Assembly: GCA_003343705.1 (NCBI GenBank)
Contig: QAKR01000053.1
Span: 1-7,929, forward strand
Direction: 5' to 3'
DNA length: 7,929 nt
DNA from: Clostridiales bacterium
GTDB lineage: Bacteria; Bacillota; Clostridia; Oscillospirales; UBA644
Shown: piece by piece, positions 1-7,591 of the stretch
Layout of the letters: every line of letters begins with the position of its first letter
How positions within the stretch are numbered: the stretch's first letter is position 1
Position numbers and translations under genes: made by a program
The notes under the pieces: generated by a model
What the model was told of the DNA's origin: nothing
What the model saw: the letters and a program-made list of their open reading frames with translations, nothing else
Database searches by the model: none

Positions 1-2
1 AA

Positions 3-81
3 CAACCCCAAATCCCACCTTGCACAGCAAGGTAAACCGCAAAGCGGTTTTGCCCACGCCGTGGGGCAGGATTTGGGGTTG
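3..81 (-). repeat. Cloverleaf-like structured repeat, left copy
   Basis: An outer stem (3-15 pairs with 69-81, 13 bp, perfect) encloses three hairpins that abut each other without gaps: 17-33 (7 bp, triloop), 34-50 (7 bp, triloop) and 51-68 (7 bp with one bulged base, triloop). Only base 16 is left unpaired. Read on the minus strand it aligns throughout its length with the copy at 7746-7825, with stems changed by compensatory substitutions. It lies 62 nt beyond the stop codon of the large surface protein, so on that transcript it could act as a 3' end structure. No U-tract is visible because the window ends 2 nt beyond the stem. The fold is read directly; membership of a dispersed family is inferred from the two copies here. 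Confidence 0.85.
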
Positions 82-142
82 ATATAATAAATTTTACTTT
101 TTAATTTTTTAGGTATATTAAAACTTATGCATTTTCTGATTT

Positions 143-3100
143 TTATTTTTGTTTGTTCTTTTTATAAAAACATTTTCGCTTTTTTAATATAAGTGCGGTT
201 GCGGTTAACCCTGAAAGCAACACAACAACATAATACGGTGTATATATATTATCGTGGGTATCAGGATTTTCAACTGTTTGTTTTTCTGCTAAAACATACA
301 AGCTAAAATGGTTTGTTTCAAACTCCGCATAGCCGTCTGCAATCTTTACCGGATATGATTCCCTGCTACCGTCATCATTTATACGGTATACAATTAAGTT
401 ATCAGTGCCGAAGTCAGCGGGGACTGGGATTCTTATTTTAACATAACCGTTGGGCTGAATTACTACCCCACCTGACGAGAGTGTTATGTCAAAGGCGATA
501 AATTTATCTTCATAGCCGTTCATTGCTTTACTGACTAATGAAAAATTTCCGCCTTCTTCAACAGGTTGTATTTTCATAACAGTGTCAACGGGGAGTACGC
601 CGGCATCGGCGTTTAGTCTAATTCCTGTATAATGCTTAAGTTCCGTAGGAGCGTCCGATAATTTTGAAACAACACTGATTTCAACACTGTTGCTGATAAT
701 AACAGACTGAACGACTTTATCTTCCGCAGGCTGTCTTGAAACAACAACAAGAAAATAGTAATATGTTCCCTTTTCGGCTGTGGAAGGTGTGAAGGTTTTA
801 TTAGTGCTTATTTGGGTAGCACCTATAATAGAATCTTCCGTGTTTTTATACCATATATACTTCAGCCCTAAGCCTGTTACAGAAACTGATAACTCTTGAG
901 CTTTTTCGTTTTGCGAATAAACATATTCACCTGACAGATTACTATTGAATTCAGGTAAAATAATATTTATATCACCCCTCTTACGAACATGAACATCGGT
1001 AAAACTGTCAAAATCAAACATCCCTGCGTTATAGTTAAAATTATCCAAATCAATATAACTACCTGTTGAAACAACATAATCACCGATACAATACCGCTTG
1101 TTAGGATCGTCGTTTTTAGAAAATTCGGATATTGCCAAACCACCTGTAATATGACCCTCGGTTAATGTTACTTTGCATTGTGTAGGTAAAAACTGCTCGA
1201 AGAAATAATCGTAATATTCGGGATGGTTTAAAATCCCCGGGCCTGCGGAATGCAGACTGCCGCCTTGCAGATAAACTTTTCCCCAATTTTCAATACCGTA
1301 CCAATATCCGTCTTTATGACCGGTAACTGCCTGACCTTGAGCGTGGGAAATATGAACGTCTATGTGTGACCCTTCATTTAAATATACTTCGGCAAATCTT
1401 AAGTTTTTCACGCCGATCAGAGAACTGTTGTCTCCGCATTTACCGTTTATATAATTTATATCTACATTACAATTATTAAACTGAGCGATGCCCTCGTTTG
1501 TTAAAAACACCATATGATCAGTTTCATTTGCAGAGTATTCAATATTGATGTTTTCAAATTTTGTTTGAGAGTATGCACCGGCGTAAACTGTAAAATTCTC
1601 AAGCTTTGCGTCTTTAGTTCCGGTAATCTTAGCCTTACCGTTGTTTATAAGGCTTCCGACATTATATCCGGCAGACAGCGTATAACTTTGTAAATCTAAA
1701 ACAATATTCTGGCTTTGAGCATTGTAATTTTTACTTGAAATCGGTATACTGAATCCACTGTATTCTATATCTTCTGCAAGAATAATCGTACTGACTTCAT
1801 CACTGTAAGGGGCACCCTGAAGGGCATTTTGTAATTCTTCTGAATTATGAACAAAAACCTTATATTCAGGTTTCTCATCCCAAACAGCAGTAAAAACTAC
1901 TCCACCTTCAGGCATAATGTAACTTTGCTTTGGTTGATAAGTTTTTTTACCGTCATTCCAACCTTTAAAGGTGCAATTATCTTTCGTAAAAGTGTTTTCA
2001 GGCAAAACAAATTGTTTACCCTGTGCAAGAATTTTGCTTTCAGGAGGGGTTCCTGCCGAGCCGACACCGCCTGAAAATTCTGCAGCATATACAGGGATTT
2101 TTTCCCACAGGGCTGTTAAAACTACAGCATTTTCGGCAATTGTAAATTCAAAGCCGGGTTGGTAAACTTTTAAACCGTCGCCCCAGCCTTTAAAAATATA
2201 ATCAGTACGCGTAGGAGCAGAGGCGATTATTAATTTTTCACCTGTATAATAACTTTGCGAATCAGGAACGCCCCCTGTTCCGCCGTTTATATTATACGAA
2301 ACACTGTATTTAGGATCTTCCTGCCAAACAGCTGTAAGGGTAACATTTTTATCAGAACTGGGATACTCACCGCTTAAATATGTGTTTGTACCGTCCGACC
2401 AGCCTTTGAAAGAATGATGTGGTTTTACAGGAATAACAGATGTGATTTCAAACCCTGTTGAAACATAATAACTCTGGGGTGAGGGAACTTCACCGCTGCC
2501 GCCGTTAAGGTTATAGCTTACAACGTATTTACCATGTTCCTGCCAGATTGCGGTTAACACAACATTTGGACCTGAAGAGCCGGGATAGTTTACACCTGGT
2601 TGATAAGTGTTTGTGCCGTCTGCCCAGCCTACAAATGTATGATTTTTACGTGCCGGAACAATATTTGATACTATAAACCCGGTATTTATATAATACTTTT
2701 CAGAATCGGGTAAACTTCCGCTGCCGCCGTTTAAATCATATTCGGCTGTATATTTTGCATGTTCTTCCCAAACAGCCGAAAGAAGCACATCTTTGTTAGT
2801 TGCAGGATATTCTGTTGCAGGCAGATAGGTTGTTTCCCCGTCAGACCAGCCTTTAAAATCATGGTTGCTTTTAAACGGAACATTCGATGTTATGGTAAAG
2901 GGTCTACCCACATTATATTGAACGCTTGCAGGCACTTCCCCGCTACCGCCGTTTAAACTGTAGTTAACGGTATACTTCTGCGGAGGGGTAATTGCTTTTT
3001 GATATATCATACCGTCTTTGCTGTATACCAATAAAATATCATTACCTTTTGTGAAATTATAATAATCAACTTGCTCGCTTTCATATGGGTCATCAGAATG

Positions 3101-4939
3101 CAGATTTGTTTTTATAACTAAAAATGCAAGCCCGTCTTCAGAAAACAGCAGATTATAATTTCCGTTGTTACATAAAATAGCATAATATCCGTTTTCGGTT
3201 TTTACTAATTTTGTAATTGTATTTTTTTGATTAACAAGGTCTTTTGTAAAGCTTTCACCGTCAGTAGACTTAAATATTGCGGCATTGTTATCAGCATCTT
3301 TACCATATGCGATAAACTCCCCGTTTTCAAACAAAACCCCTGCTATAGCGCTTTCATTTTCTATTGCACAGGCGTTAAAGTTTGTTCCGTCTTCAGAATA
3401 ATAAAGAGTTGATTGACCGTTTTGAAGAACATACGCAATTGTGCACTTATCTCCGAAGATATATGATTTAACCCACTTGAGAGGGAGACCGTTGTATTCG
3501 GCCTTGATTTGGAAAAATGTTTCGCCGTTTTCAGAGCTGAACATTTGGCAATAACCGTCTCCGAAGCTTCCGAGTATAAAATATTTGCCGTTATAAAACT
3601 CTATTTGTAAAATCGACATATATGATAAATTTGAACTCTGATTATATTCATCCCAAAAAGTTAAATTCTTTTTTTCCATTGTTGTGCCGTCTTTTGTAAT
3701 ATACAACTCAAGTTCATTAGTTTCTTTGTTAAATCCGAAAACATAAAACATTCCCTTTAAAAAGAATAATTCCGATACATTAAAATCAATGTTGATCGGT
3801 GTTTCAACACCTGTAATTTTATCAATTTTTAATACATTATTGTTTGCGATCATTAAAACAGTATCGTTTCCCTCAACAACTTTCATGCCATGAAAGCTTT
3901 GTGTTCCCACTTTATAATAATTTAATAGATCAGAACTTATTTTAGGCAGATCACTTGAATCAAATATGAAATAATTGTTGTTTGCATAAACTGCACTGGT
4001 TGTTCCTGAAGAAAACAAGTCTCCTGTATTTTTTGTAAAGGATGGTTCAGCCCCTTCCGTTATTGGGTCTGAAACATAATAAACATATGACTGAAGATCA
4101 AAATCATACATTGTTAAAACAGCACAGTTGTTTAAAAAATAGCCACGATCAAGCCCTTCGCCGTCGAAAACTTTGCAAACACCTGACCAATTATTATTTT
4201 CAAAACGATACAGCCATGTTTGCCTGGGTGAGCTTCTTTTTATCATTATACCGTATAAAACACCGTTTATCATCTCTAATTTACGGGAAACAACAGTGTT
4301 ATCGGATTTGATCATGCTCCAGTTGGTATTATCAAACTGAAATAACTGAGTGTTGTAAAAAGACGAATGATAAGCATAAAGACTGTTACCGTCGGAAACA
4401 AGCTCTAAATCGGAATAATCTGAACCGGTAAAAAGATTTACAGATGTAAAGCTGTCAAAGTCTATGGTGCTGTCGATATAAAACTCGGTAGTTCCGTTAT
4501 TATAAATTTGATATGTTAAATAGAATCTTCCTTTAAAAAATGTTATGCTGTTATATTCTTTATCTTGAGTTTGATGTGCTTGCCAGCTAACCCCGTCGGT
4601 TGAAGTTAAAATATCCGTAAGCGTTTTATAACCGTAATTTTCATCATATGTTTGCGTATAACTTAAAGCTACAAGCTGATTGTTCAGCAATCGTAGCTTA
4701 CTGAAATGCATATCAGCATTATAATAACATTCTTTCCAGTTTTGGGTGTCGGATGAAATTAAAACCGATGTGGCAGCAACGGCATAATATTTTTCGTCTT
4801 TATATGTAACGTCAACAGCATTACCAAAATCCGAAATGTCACGCATGGTTGTAAAATTATTATCATTTGCCGATAAAGATATAGGAACAACATTTATAAG
4901 CATTGTAAATAATAAAACAACCGCTAAGAACTTTTTCAT
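143..4939 (-). CDS. Giant secreted InlB-repeat surface protein with C-terminal anchor
   Basis: This 1598-residue exported protein has a signal peptide at 1-24 (MKKF, hydrophobic core, likely cleavage after SLSA). Residues 30-650 are beta-rich and carry scattered Asp-box-like motifs (STDGVSW at 113, SEDGTNF at 515, STDGESF at 558, SEDGLAF at 600), suggesting a BNR/sialidase-type propeller without a recognisable catalytic centre. Five InlB B-repeats follow (about 656-1020). Residues 1030-1320 are rich in N/G turns and look like a right-handed beta-helix. Residues 1335-1423 look Ig-like. Residues 1430-1550 resemble the module often found before wall anchors in Firmicutes, ending in NHFSLYVLAE. 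The tail has NPDTHDN (1558), a hydrophobic segment (about 1568-1585) and KKRK plus further lysines. The ATG has GGAGG 6 nt upstream. It is last in the probable operon, 12 nt after the lipoprotein gene. Adhesion or glycan binding is inference; no enzyme motif is seen. Confidence 0.93.
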   Translation of the reverse strand: MKKFLAVVLLFTMLINVVPISLSANDNNFTTMRDISDFGNAVDVTYKDEKYYAVAATSVLISSDTQNWKECYYNADMHFSKLRLLNNQLVALSYTQTYDENYGYKTLTDILTSTDGVSWQAHQTQDKEYNSITFFKGRFYLTYQIYNNGTTEFYIDSTIDFDSFTSVNLFTGSDYSDLELVSDGNSLYAYHSSFYNTQLFQFDNTNWSMIKSDNTVVSRKLEMINGVLYGIMIKRSSPRQTWLYRFENNNWSGVCKVFDGEGLDRGYFLNNCAVLTMYDFDLQSYVYYVSDPITEGAEPSFTKNTGDLFSSGTTSAVYANNNYFIFDSSDLPKISSDLLNYYKVGTQSFHGMKVVEGNDTVLMIANNNVLKIDKITGVETPINIDFNVSELFFLKGMFYVFGFNKETNELELYITKDGTTMEKKNLTFWDEYNQSSNLSYMSILQIEFYNGKYFILGSFGDGYCQMFSSENGETFFQIKAEYNGLPLKWVKSYIFGDKCTIAYVLQNGQSTLYYSEDGTNFNACAIENESAIAGVLFENGEFIAYGKDADNNAAIFKSTDGESFTKDLVNQKNTITKLVKTENGYYAILCNNGNYNLLFSEDGLAFLVIKTNLHSDDPYESEQVDYYNFTKGNDILLVYSKDGMIYQKAITPPQKYTVNYSLNGGSGEVPASVQYNVGRPFTITSNVPFKSNHDFKGWSDGETTYLPATEYPATNKDVLLSAVWEEHAKYTAEYDLNGGSGSLPDSEKYYINTGFIVSNIVPARKNHTFVGWADGTNTYQPGVNYPGSSGPNVVLTAIWQEHGKYVVSYNLNGGSGEVPSPQSYYVSTGFEITSVIPVKPHHSFKGWSDGTNTYLSGEYPSSDKNVTLTAVWQEDPKYSVSYNINGGTGGVPDSQSYYTGEKLIIASAPTRTDYIFKGWGDGLKVYQPGFEFTIAENAVVLTALWEKIPVYAAEFSGGVGSAGTPPESKILAQGKQFVLPENTFTKDNCTFKGWNDGKKTYQPKQSYIMPEGGVVFTAVWDEKPEYKVFVHNSEELQNALQGAPYSDEVSTIILAEDIEYSGFSIPISSKNYNAQSQNIVLDLQSYTLSAGYNVGSLINNGKAKITGTKDAKLENFTVYAGAYSQTKFENINIEYSANETDHMVFLTNEGIAQFNNCNVDINYINGKCGDNSSLIGVKNLRFAEVYLNEGSHIDVHISHAQGQAVTGHKDGYWYGIENWGKVYLQGGSLHSAGPGILNHPEYYDYFFEQFLPTQCKVTLTEGHITGGLAISEFSKNDDPNKRYCIGDYVVSTGSYIDLDNFNYNAGMFDFDSFTDVHVRKRGDINIILPEFNSNLSGEYVYSQNEKAQELSVSVTGLGLKYIWYKNTEDSIIGATQISTNKTFTPSTAEKGTYYYFLVVVSRQPAEDKVVQSVIISNSVEISVVSKLSDAPTELKHYTGIRLNADAGVLPVDTVMKIQPVEEGGNFSLVSKAMNGYEDKFIAFDITLSSGGVVIQPNGYVKIRIPVPADFGTDNLIVYRINDDGSRESYPVKIADGYAEFETNHFSLYVLAEKQTVENPDTHDNIYTPYYVVVLLSGLTATALILKKRKCFYKKNKQK
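146..268 (-). other. C-terminal wall-sorting-like signal (NPDTH variant) of the surface protein
   Basis: Codons 1558-1598 of the surface protein encode NPDTHDN, a short linker, a hydrophobic stretch and a 13-residue lysine-rich tail beginning KKRKC. This is the order of a sortase sorting signal: motif, membrane segment, positive tail. Known class B-type motifs in Clostridia are of the form (S/N)PxTG. Here His (codon CAC) takes the place of Gly, which is two base changes from a GGC codon's first two positions. It may be a sortase variant, or the tail may simply act as a membrane anchor. No sortase gene is in the window. Confidence 0.55.
1880..2974 (-). repeat. Five tandem InlB B-repeats (coding)
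   Basis: Five units of about 68-73 residues lie at residues 656-724, 730-799, 805-872, 878-945 and 950-1020 (DNA 2974-2768, 2752-2543, 2527-2324, 2308-2105 and 2092-1880). Each has the pattern tyrosine-rich strand, (L/I)NGGxGxxP, a mid strand, F-(K/V)-GW-x-DG, then a closing LTAxW or similar. Established knowledge: this is the Listeria-Bacteroides repeat (Flg_new/InlB B-repeat), a beta-grasp-like module found in surface proteins and usually serving as spacer or ligand-contact region. The fifth unit is the most divergent, opening with FSGGVGSAGTPP instead of NGGSG. Nucleotide identity between units is only patchy, so recent slippage expansion is unlikely. Confidence 0.93.
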
Positions 4940-4951
4940 AAAAAACCTCCG

Positions 4952-5665
4952 CTAGTTATATTTCGGCAAAGTTACACCGCTTGTTTTAAAATCTGTACAT
5001 TCAAATTGATAAGCACCGCTCTCACCCTGAGAAGCACCTTCTATGTAAAACTTCATACAAACCCCTGTTTCTTTATCTATGCAATACTCATACTTTAAAC
5101 TTACACCAAACATGTTATAATCATATGAATATGTTTCACAGCCCCTGCCCGCTATTGTTTGCGACCCCTTACGGATCAGTGAATCTTTAAATTCTGCATA
5201 TGCAGACATATAACTTAAAAACATCTGTGCCTGGGCTTTAACCTCTTCTTCCGTTAATGATACGCCTGCATATGGCTCAAAACCATTTTCCGAATCACCT
5301 AAATACATATCATACTTATCCCCGTTTTTTATGTACAGCATTTCGGTGTTTTCGTCCATTGAAACATAATATCCCGCATTTGTACGCATCATCTTAACCT
5401 CAAAGCCTGAATCTTCCTGATTTGTTTCGGATGACGTTATTTTATATGAAATTGAATAATCACCTTTAAGATTATCATCAATATAATTACCGCCATAACT
5501 GAATTCGGTGCTGTTGTTCTTATCTTCTTGATTGGGTTCTTCGGTTTGCTGTTTTTCCTCAATCGGATTTTGAATATCTGCTGAAGAAGCTTTTTTATTA
5601 CTTGTGCAGGCTGCCGATATAAGTGTTAAAACAAGAATGGTTATTAATAATAAAACTTTTTTCAC
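4952..5665 (-). CDS. Secreted lipoprotein, LolA-like/DUF4412-like, function unknown
   Basis: A 237-residue lipoprotein. Residues 1-19 form a lipoprotein signal peptide (MKKV, leucine-rich core) ending in ISAAC, with the predicted lipidated Cys at residue 20. A polar linker rich in E, Q, N and S (about 21-55) would hold the folded part away from the membrane. The remainder (about 58-237) is beta-strand rich, with pieces such as YSISYKI, YCIDKETGVCMKF and a terminal FKTSGVTLPKY. This pattern resembles LolA/LppX-like or DUF4412-type extracytoplasmic lipoproteins, a resemblance judged by eye. The start is GTG, supported by AAAAGGAG ending 7 nt upstream. It begins 47 nt after the small regulator stop and ends 12 nt before the surface protein ATG, so all three are probably co-transcribed. 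It may serve as a partner or envelope-localised accessory of the surface protein, which is inference. Confidence 0.9.
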   Translation of the reverse strand: MKKVLLLITILVLTLISAACTSNKKASSADIQNPIEEKQQTEEPNQEDKNNSTEFSYGGNYIDDNLKGDYSISYKITSSETNQEDSGFEVKMMRTNAGYYVSMDENTEMLYIKNGDKYDMYLGDSENGFEPYAGVSLTEEEVKAQAQMFLSYMSAYAEFKDSLIRKGSQTIAGRGCETYSYDYNMFGVSLKYEYCIDKETGVCMKFYIEGASQGESGAYQFECTDFKTSGVTLPKYN

Positions 5666-5712
5666 AATAATTCTCCTTTTAAAACAGATTAAGCTTAGGT
5701 TTGATAGATTTT

Positions 5713-6006
5713 TTAATCCGTTTTTTGATAATCACGATAACGAATAATAAGCTCAGCACGGGATTTCACATTAAGCTTTTTATAAATACTCGTCATATGA
5801 GTGTTGATTGTTGAATATTTTATTTCCAACTTTTGGGCACATTCTTTAAGAGTATACCCCTCTACCAGCAATCGGAAAACATCAGCTTCTCTTGTTGTGA
5901 GTTTAGCAGATATTTTTTCGGAAGGTAAAGCAGGTTCGATAAACTTATTGTTTTCAGGTTCGCAACTTATTTTATGCTTTTTTATCAGCTTATCGAATAA
6001 TGACAT
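5713..6006 (-). CDS. Small stand-alone LuxR-type DNA-binding regulator
   Basis: A 97-residue protein consisting of about 33 charged N-terminal residues and a LuxR/GerE helix-turn-helix (about 35-94): LTTREADV, the GYTLKECAQKL scaffold helix, recognition helix STINTHMTSIYKKL, and KSRAELI. There is no receiver or ligand-binding domain, so it is either constitutively competent, controlled by its amount, or a partner of another LuxR protein. The reading frame is open to an ATG at 6027. The ATG at 6006 is preferred because AAGGAGG ends 7 nt before it, whereas the 6027 start has no such site and lies close to the predicted transcription start. Its HTH matches the C-terminus of the membrane regulator upstream (26 of 59 identical by hand). 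It heads the probable operon with the lipoprotein and surface protein. Confidence 0.9.
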   Translation of the reverse strand: MSLFDKLIKKHKISCEPENNKFIEPALPSEKISAKLTTREADVFRLLVEGYTLKECAQKLEIKYSTINTHMTSIYKKLNVKSRAELIIRYRDYQKTD

Positions 6007-6013
6007 TAACCCA

Positions 6014-6020
6014 CCTCCTT
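6014..6020 (-). promoter_or_regulatory. Ribosome binding site deciding the small regulator start
   Basis: AAGGAGG on the minus strand, 7 nt upstream of the ATG at 6006-6004. Its position inside the longer alternative reading frame (start 6027) argues that the longer N-terminus MMKGGGL is not translated. Confidence 0.85.
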
Positions 6021-6031
6021 TCATCATATTA

Positions 6032-6061
6032 ATAATACAATAAAAAGCATGGTTAAGGCAA
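6032..6061 (-). promoter_or_regulatory. Sigma-A-type promoter of the small regulator/lipoprotein/surface protein operon
   Basis: The minus strand reads TTGCCT (6061-6056), an 18-nt spacer, then TATTAT (6037-6032). The -10 matches the consensus at five of six positions and the -35 at four of six. Transcription would start near 6025, giving a leader of about 20 nt that carries only the ribosome binding site. It lies directly downstream of the terminator of the preceding gene, as expected for an independent operon promoter. AT-richness makes chance matches possible. Confidence 0.55.
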
Positions 6062-6083
6062 TTCGTTAGTTATAATGAAATAT

Positions 6084-6123
6084 AAAATATCCCCCTCATT
6101 AGTTCTAATGAGGGGGATATTTT
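6084..6123 (-). terminator. Long perfect intrinsic terminator after the membrane regulator
   Basis: 6084-6102 is perfectly complementary to 6105-6123 (19 bp including the AT-rich flanks), with CCCCCTCATTAG as the GC-containing core and a practical GTTC tetraloop. Runs of T lie at both outer edges: TTTTATATTT on the minus strand and six T on the plus strand (6120-6125). It starts 2 nt after the stop codon of the membrane regulator gene. It should end that transcript and could also stop plus-strand transcription. Confidence 0.92.
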
Positions 6124-6125
6124 TT

Positions 6126-7562
6126 CTAGTTTTCTATGTAGTCTTTAAATAAAAGCGTTAACTCTGTTCTGCTGTTTATACCCAGTTTTCTGTATAGGGA
6201 TGTGCAATATGTGTTCACTGTGGGATAAGCTAAATTCAGCATTGCAGCTGTCTGCCTTAGTGTATATCCGCAAAGCAGAAGCTCACAAACCTCTGTTTCT
6301 TTAGGTGAAAGTTTCAACTCGTGCAGCCTTGCACGCAATCGGCTTTCAAATGTGACATCCTCACGGTAGCTGTCATCTATCCAGTCACCTGAATACAACA
6401 GCTTGACAAACAACGGAGATAATACAAAAAATAAAATCATTACGCAAACAGAAATAATACTGATAACAGGTAATGCGTTTTCAAACAAACGTATCGTTCC
6501 GAATCCAAAGAAATAATAAGCTGCTGAGAAGATTATTCCTGCACGATAAAACGTAAGGCTTTGGAATTTTTTTGTTATGAACCCTGCAAAATAATAAATA
6601 TTGACCATACCTATTCCGTAAGCAATTCCGAAACATACAGCACAAAGATATGCGGCGATTGAATACATTTCTGAAACAATACTTAAAACAAAACCTAATG
6701 CTAACATTGCTGTGGTTATATTTAACATTATACATATATTTAACTTAAACTTTTTTTGTAAAAGAACAACCAGCAACAGCCCCGCAACAATGCTTGCAAA
6801 ATACCATAATTCAAGTGTATTGTAGCCTGAAAGTTTGATTTGATAAACAACGGCAGGTGCAATAACATCACAAAATGCATAAATCAAAAAAACTATACCC
6901 ATAAGTGACAAACCAGGTTTAGGAAATGAAGTCTTTTTTAAATCCGGGATATCCGACTGCTCACGGCAAAAAAATGAAGCGCAAACCAGCATACCGGCAA
7001 GGCAAACCATTAAAATAAAACTTTTAAAAGATATTAACTTGAAATCATCAGCAAAAACAGGGAAAACAACTAATAACAGCTTAGGTAAAAATACTGCAAT
7101 AATCATCGAATAAAATTTTTCTGCATTATTTAAAATAATAAAAAAACCATATCCGCATGAAACAAAGATGTGGCCAATAGCCGCCGAAATTATTATTTGT
7201 AAAACATACCCGGTTATCTCTCCCGAATTAAAAAAAACCAGAATAATCAGGCAAATAAAAGCGGCAAAAGCACTAAAGACAGTCTTTGGGACGTATTGCG
7301 TACCTTTAAATACGACAGCAATTATCGGGCCCACTGCAAGCCAAATATAATTTATTACTTTTTCAACAACTTCTGACGAGCCGTTATTAAAATAAAGAGG
7401 ATTACCGCCTGATAAAAAACAGCAATAAATCCAAACAAAAACAAGTATCCAACCGAAAAAATACGGCAACGTTTCTTTTCGTACGGATTTTAGACTTAAA
7501 GCCCTGCTTGGATTGTTAAATAAACTTTTAAAACTCGAAATAAACTTATTTATTATTAACAC
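6126..7562 (-). CDS. Polytopic membrane protein with C-terminal LuxR-type HTH
   Basis: A protein of up to 478 residues. After a basic cytosolic start (about 1-32) come roughly 12 hydrophobic segments (about 33-51, 68-86, 93-112, 117-145, 150-170, 178-199, 216-240, 250-269, 274-295, 299-327, 340-358 and 363-388), an MFS-like layout with a polar break near 200-215. A charged linker (390-414) leads to a LuxR/GerE HTH at 415-474: LSPKETEV, GYTLRQTAAML, recognition helix PTVNTYCTSLYRKL, NSRTELT. The usual His of the recognition helix is Tyr here. Established knowledge: LuxR proteins with polytopic, transporter-like N-termini occur in Clostridia and Eggerthellaceae, and their ligands are mostly unknown. 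Inference: a one-component, membrane-tethered sensor acting on nearby promoters. It has its own promoter and terminator. The only canonical start is GTG at 7562, which overlaps the ribosome binding site, so the exact N-terminus is uncertain. Confidence 0.9.
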   Translation of the reverse strand: MLIINKFISSFKSLFNNPSRALSLKSVRKETLPYFFGWILVFVWIYCCFLSGGNPLYFNNGSSEVVEKVINYIWLAVGPIIAVVFKGTQYVPKTVFSAFAAFICLIILVFFNSGEITGYVLQIIISAAIGHIFVSCGYGFFIILNNAEKFYSMIIAVFLPKLLLVVFPVFADDFKLISFKSFILMVCLAGMLVCASFFCREQSDIPDLKKTSFPKPGLSLMGIVFLIYAFCDVIAPAVVYQIKLSGYNTLELWYFASIVAGLLLVVLLQKKFKLNICIMLNITTAMLALGFVLSIVSEMYSIAAYLCAVCFGIAYGIGMVNIYYFAGFITKKFQSLTFYRAGIIFSAAYYFFGFGTIRLFENALPVISIISVCVMILFFVLSPLFVKLLYSGDWIDDSYREDVTFESRLRARLHELKLSPKETEVCELLLCGYTLRQTAAMLNLAYPTVNTYCTSLYRKLGINSRTELTLLFKDYIEN

Positions 7563-7566
7563 CTCA
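7560..7566 (-). promoter_or_regulatory. Ribosome binding site overlapping the GTG start of the membrane regulator
   Basis: The minus strand reads TGAGGTG at 7566-7560, a good anti-16S match, but the last three bases are the only ATG/GTG/TTG available in frame. Normal spacing of 5-8 nt from GAGG falls on two consecutive ATA codons (7556-7554 and 7553-7551). Either GTG initiates with a site embedded in the start, or a non-canonical ATA start is used. An in-frame TGA closes the frame a short way upstream. Confidence 0.6.
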
Positions 7567-7591
7567 ATTTTAAAAAGCGTATTTATTTTTC

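Noticed and set aside
3..81. tRNA gene suggested by the cloverleaf shape and the length near 79 nt
   Set aside because: All hairpin loops are 3 nt, there is no 7-nt anticodon loop, no TTC-type T-loop and no D-loop consensus. The outer stem is far longer than an acceptor stem. The same applies to 7746-7825.
82..142. Rho-independent terminator right after the surface protein gene
   Set aside because: The stretch is AT-rich with T runs but forms no stable GC-containing stem. The nearest strong structure is the cloverleaf repeat at 3-81.
1847..2165. Short plus-strand reading frames antisense to the surface protein gene
   Set aside because: They have no ribosome binding sites or recognisable domains and lie opposite conserved InlB repeat codons, so they are by-products of that gene's composition.
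1880..2974. CRISPR array or DNA-level tandem repeat
   Set aside because: The periodicity of about 210-225 bases is in the protein (InlB B-repeats). Nucleotide units are diverged and there is no short repeat/spacer pattern.
5666..5712. Separate promoter or terminator between the small regulator and the lipoprotein gene
   Set aside because: No -10/-35 pair at workable spacing and no stem longer than the AAGCTT palindrome was found.
6007..6027. Longer start of the small regulator at 6027 (MMKGGGL extension)
   Set aside because: The extension encodes the ribosome binding site of the inner ATG and sits at the predicted transcription start.
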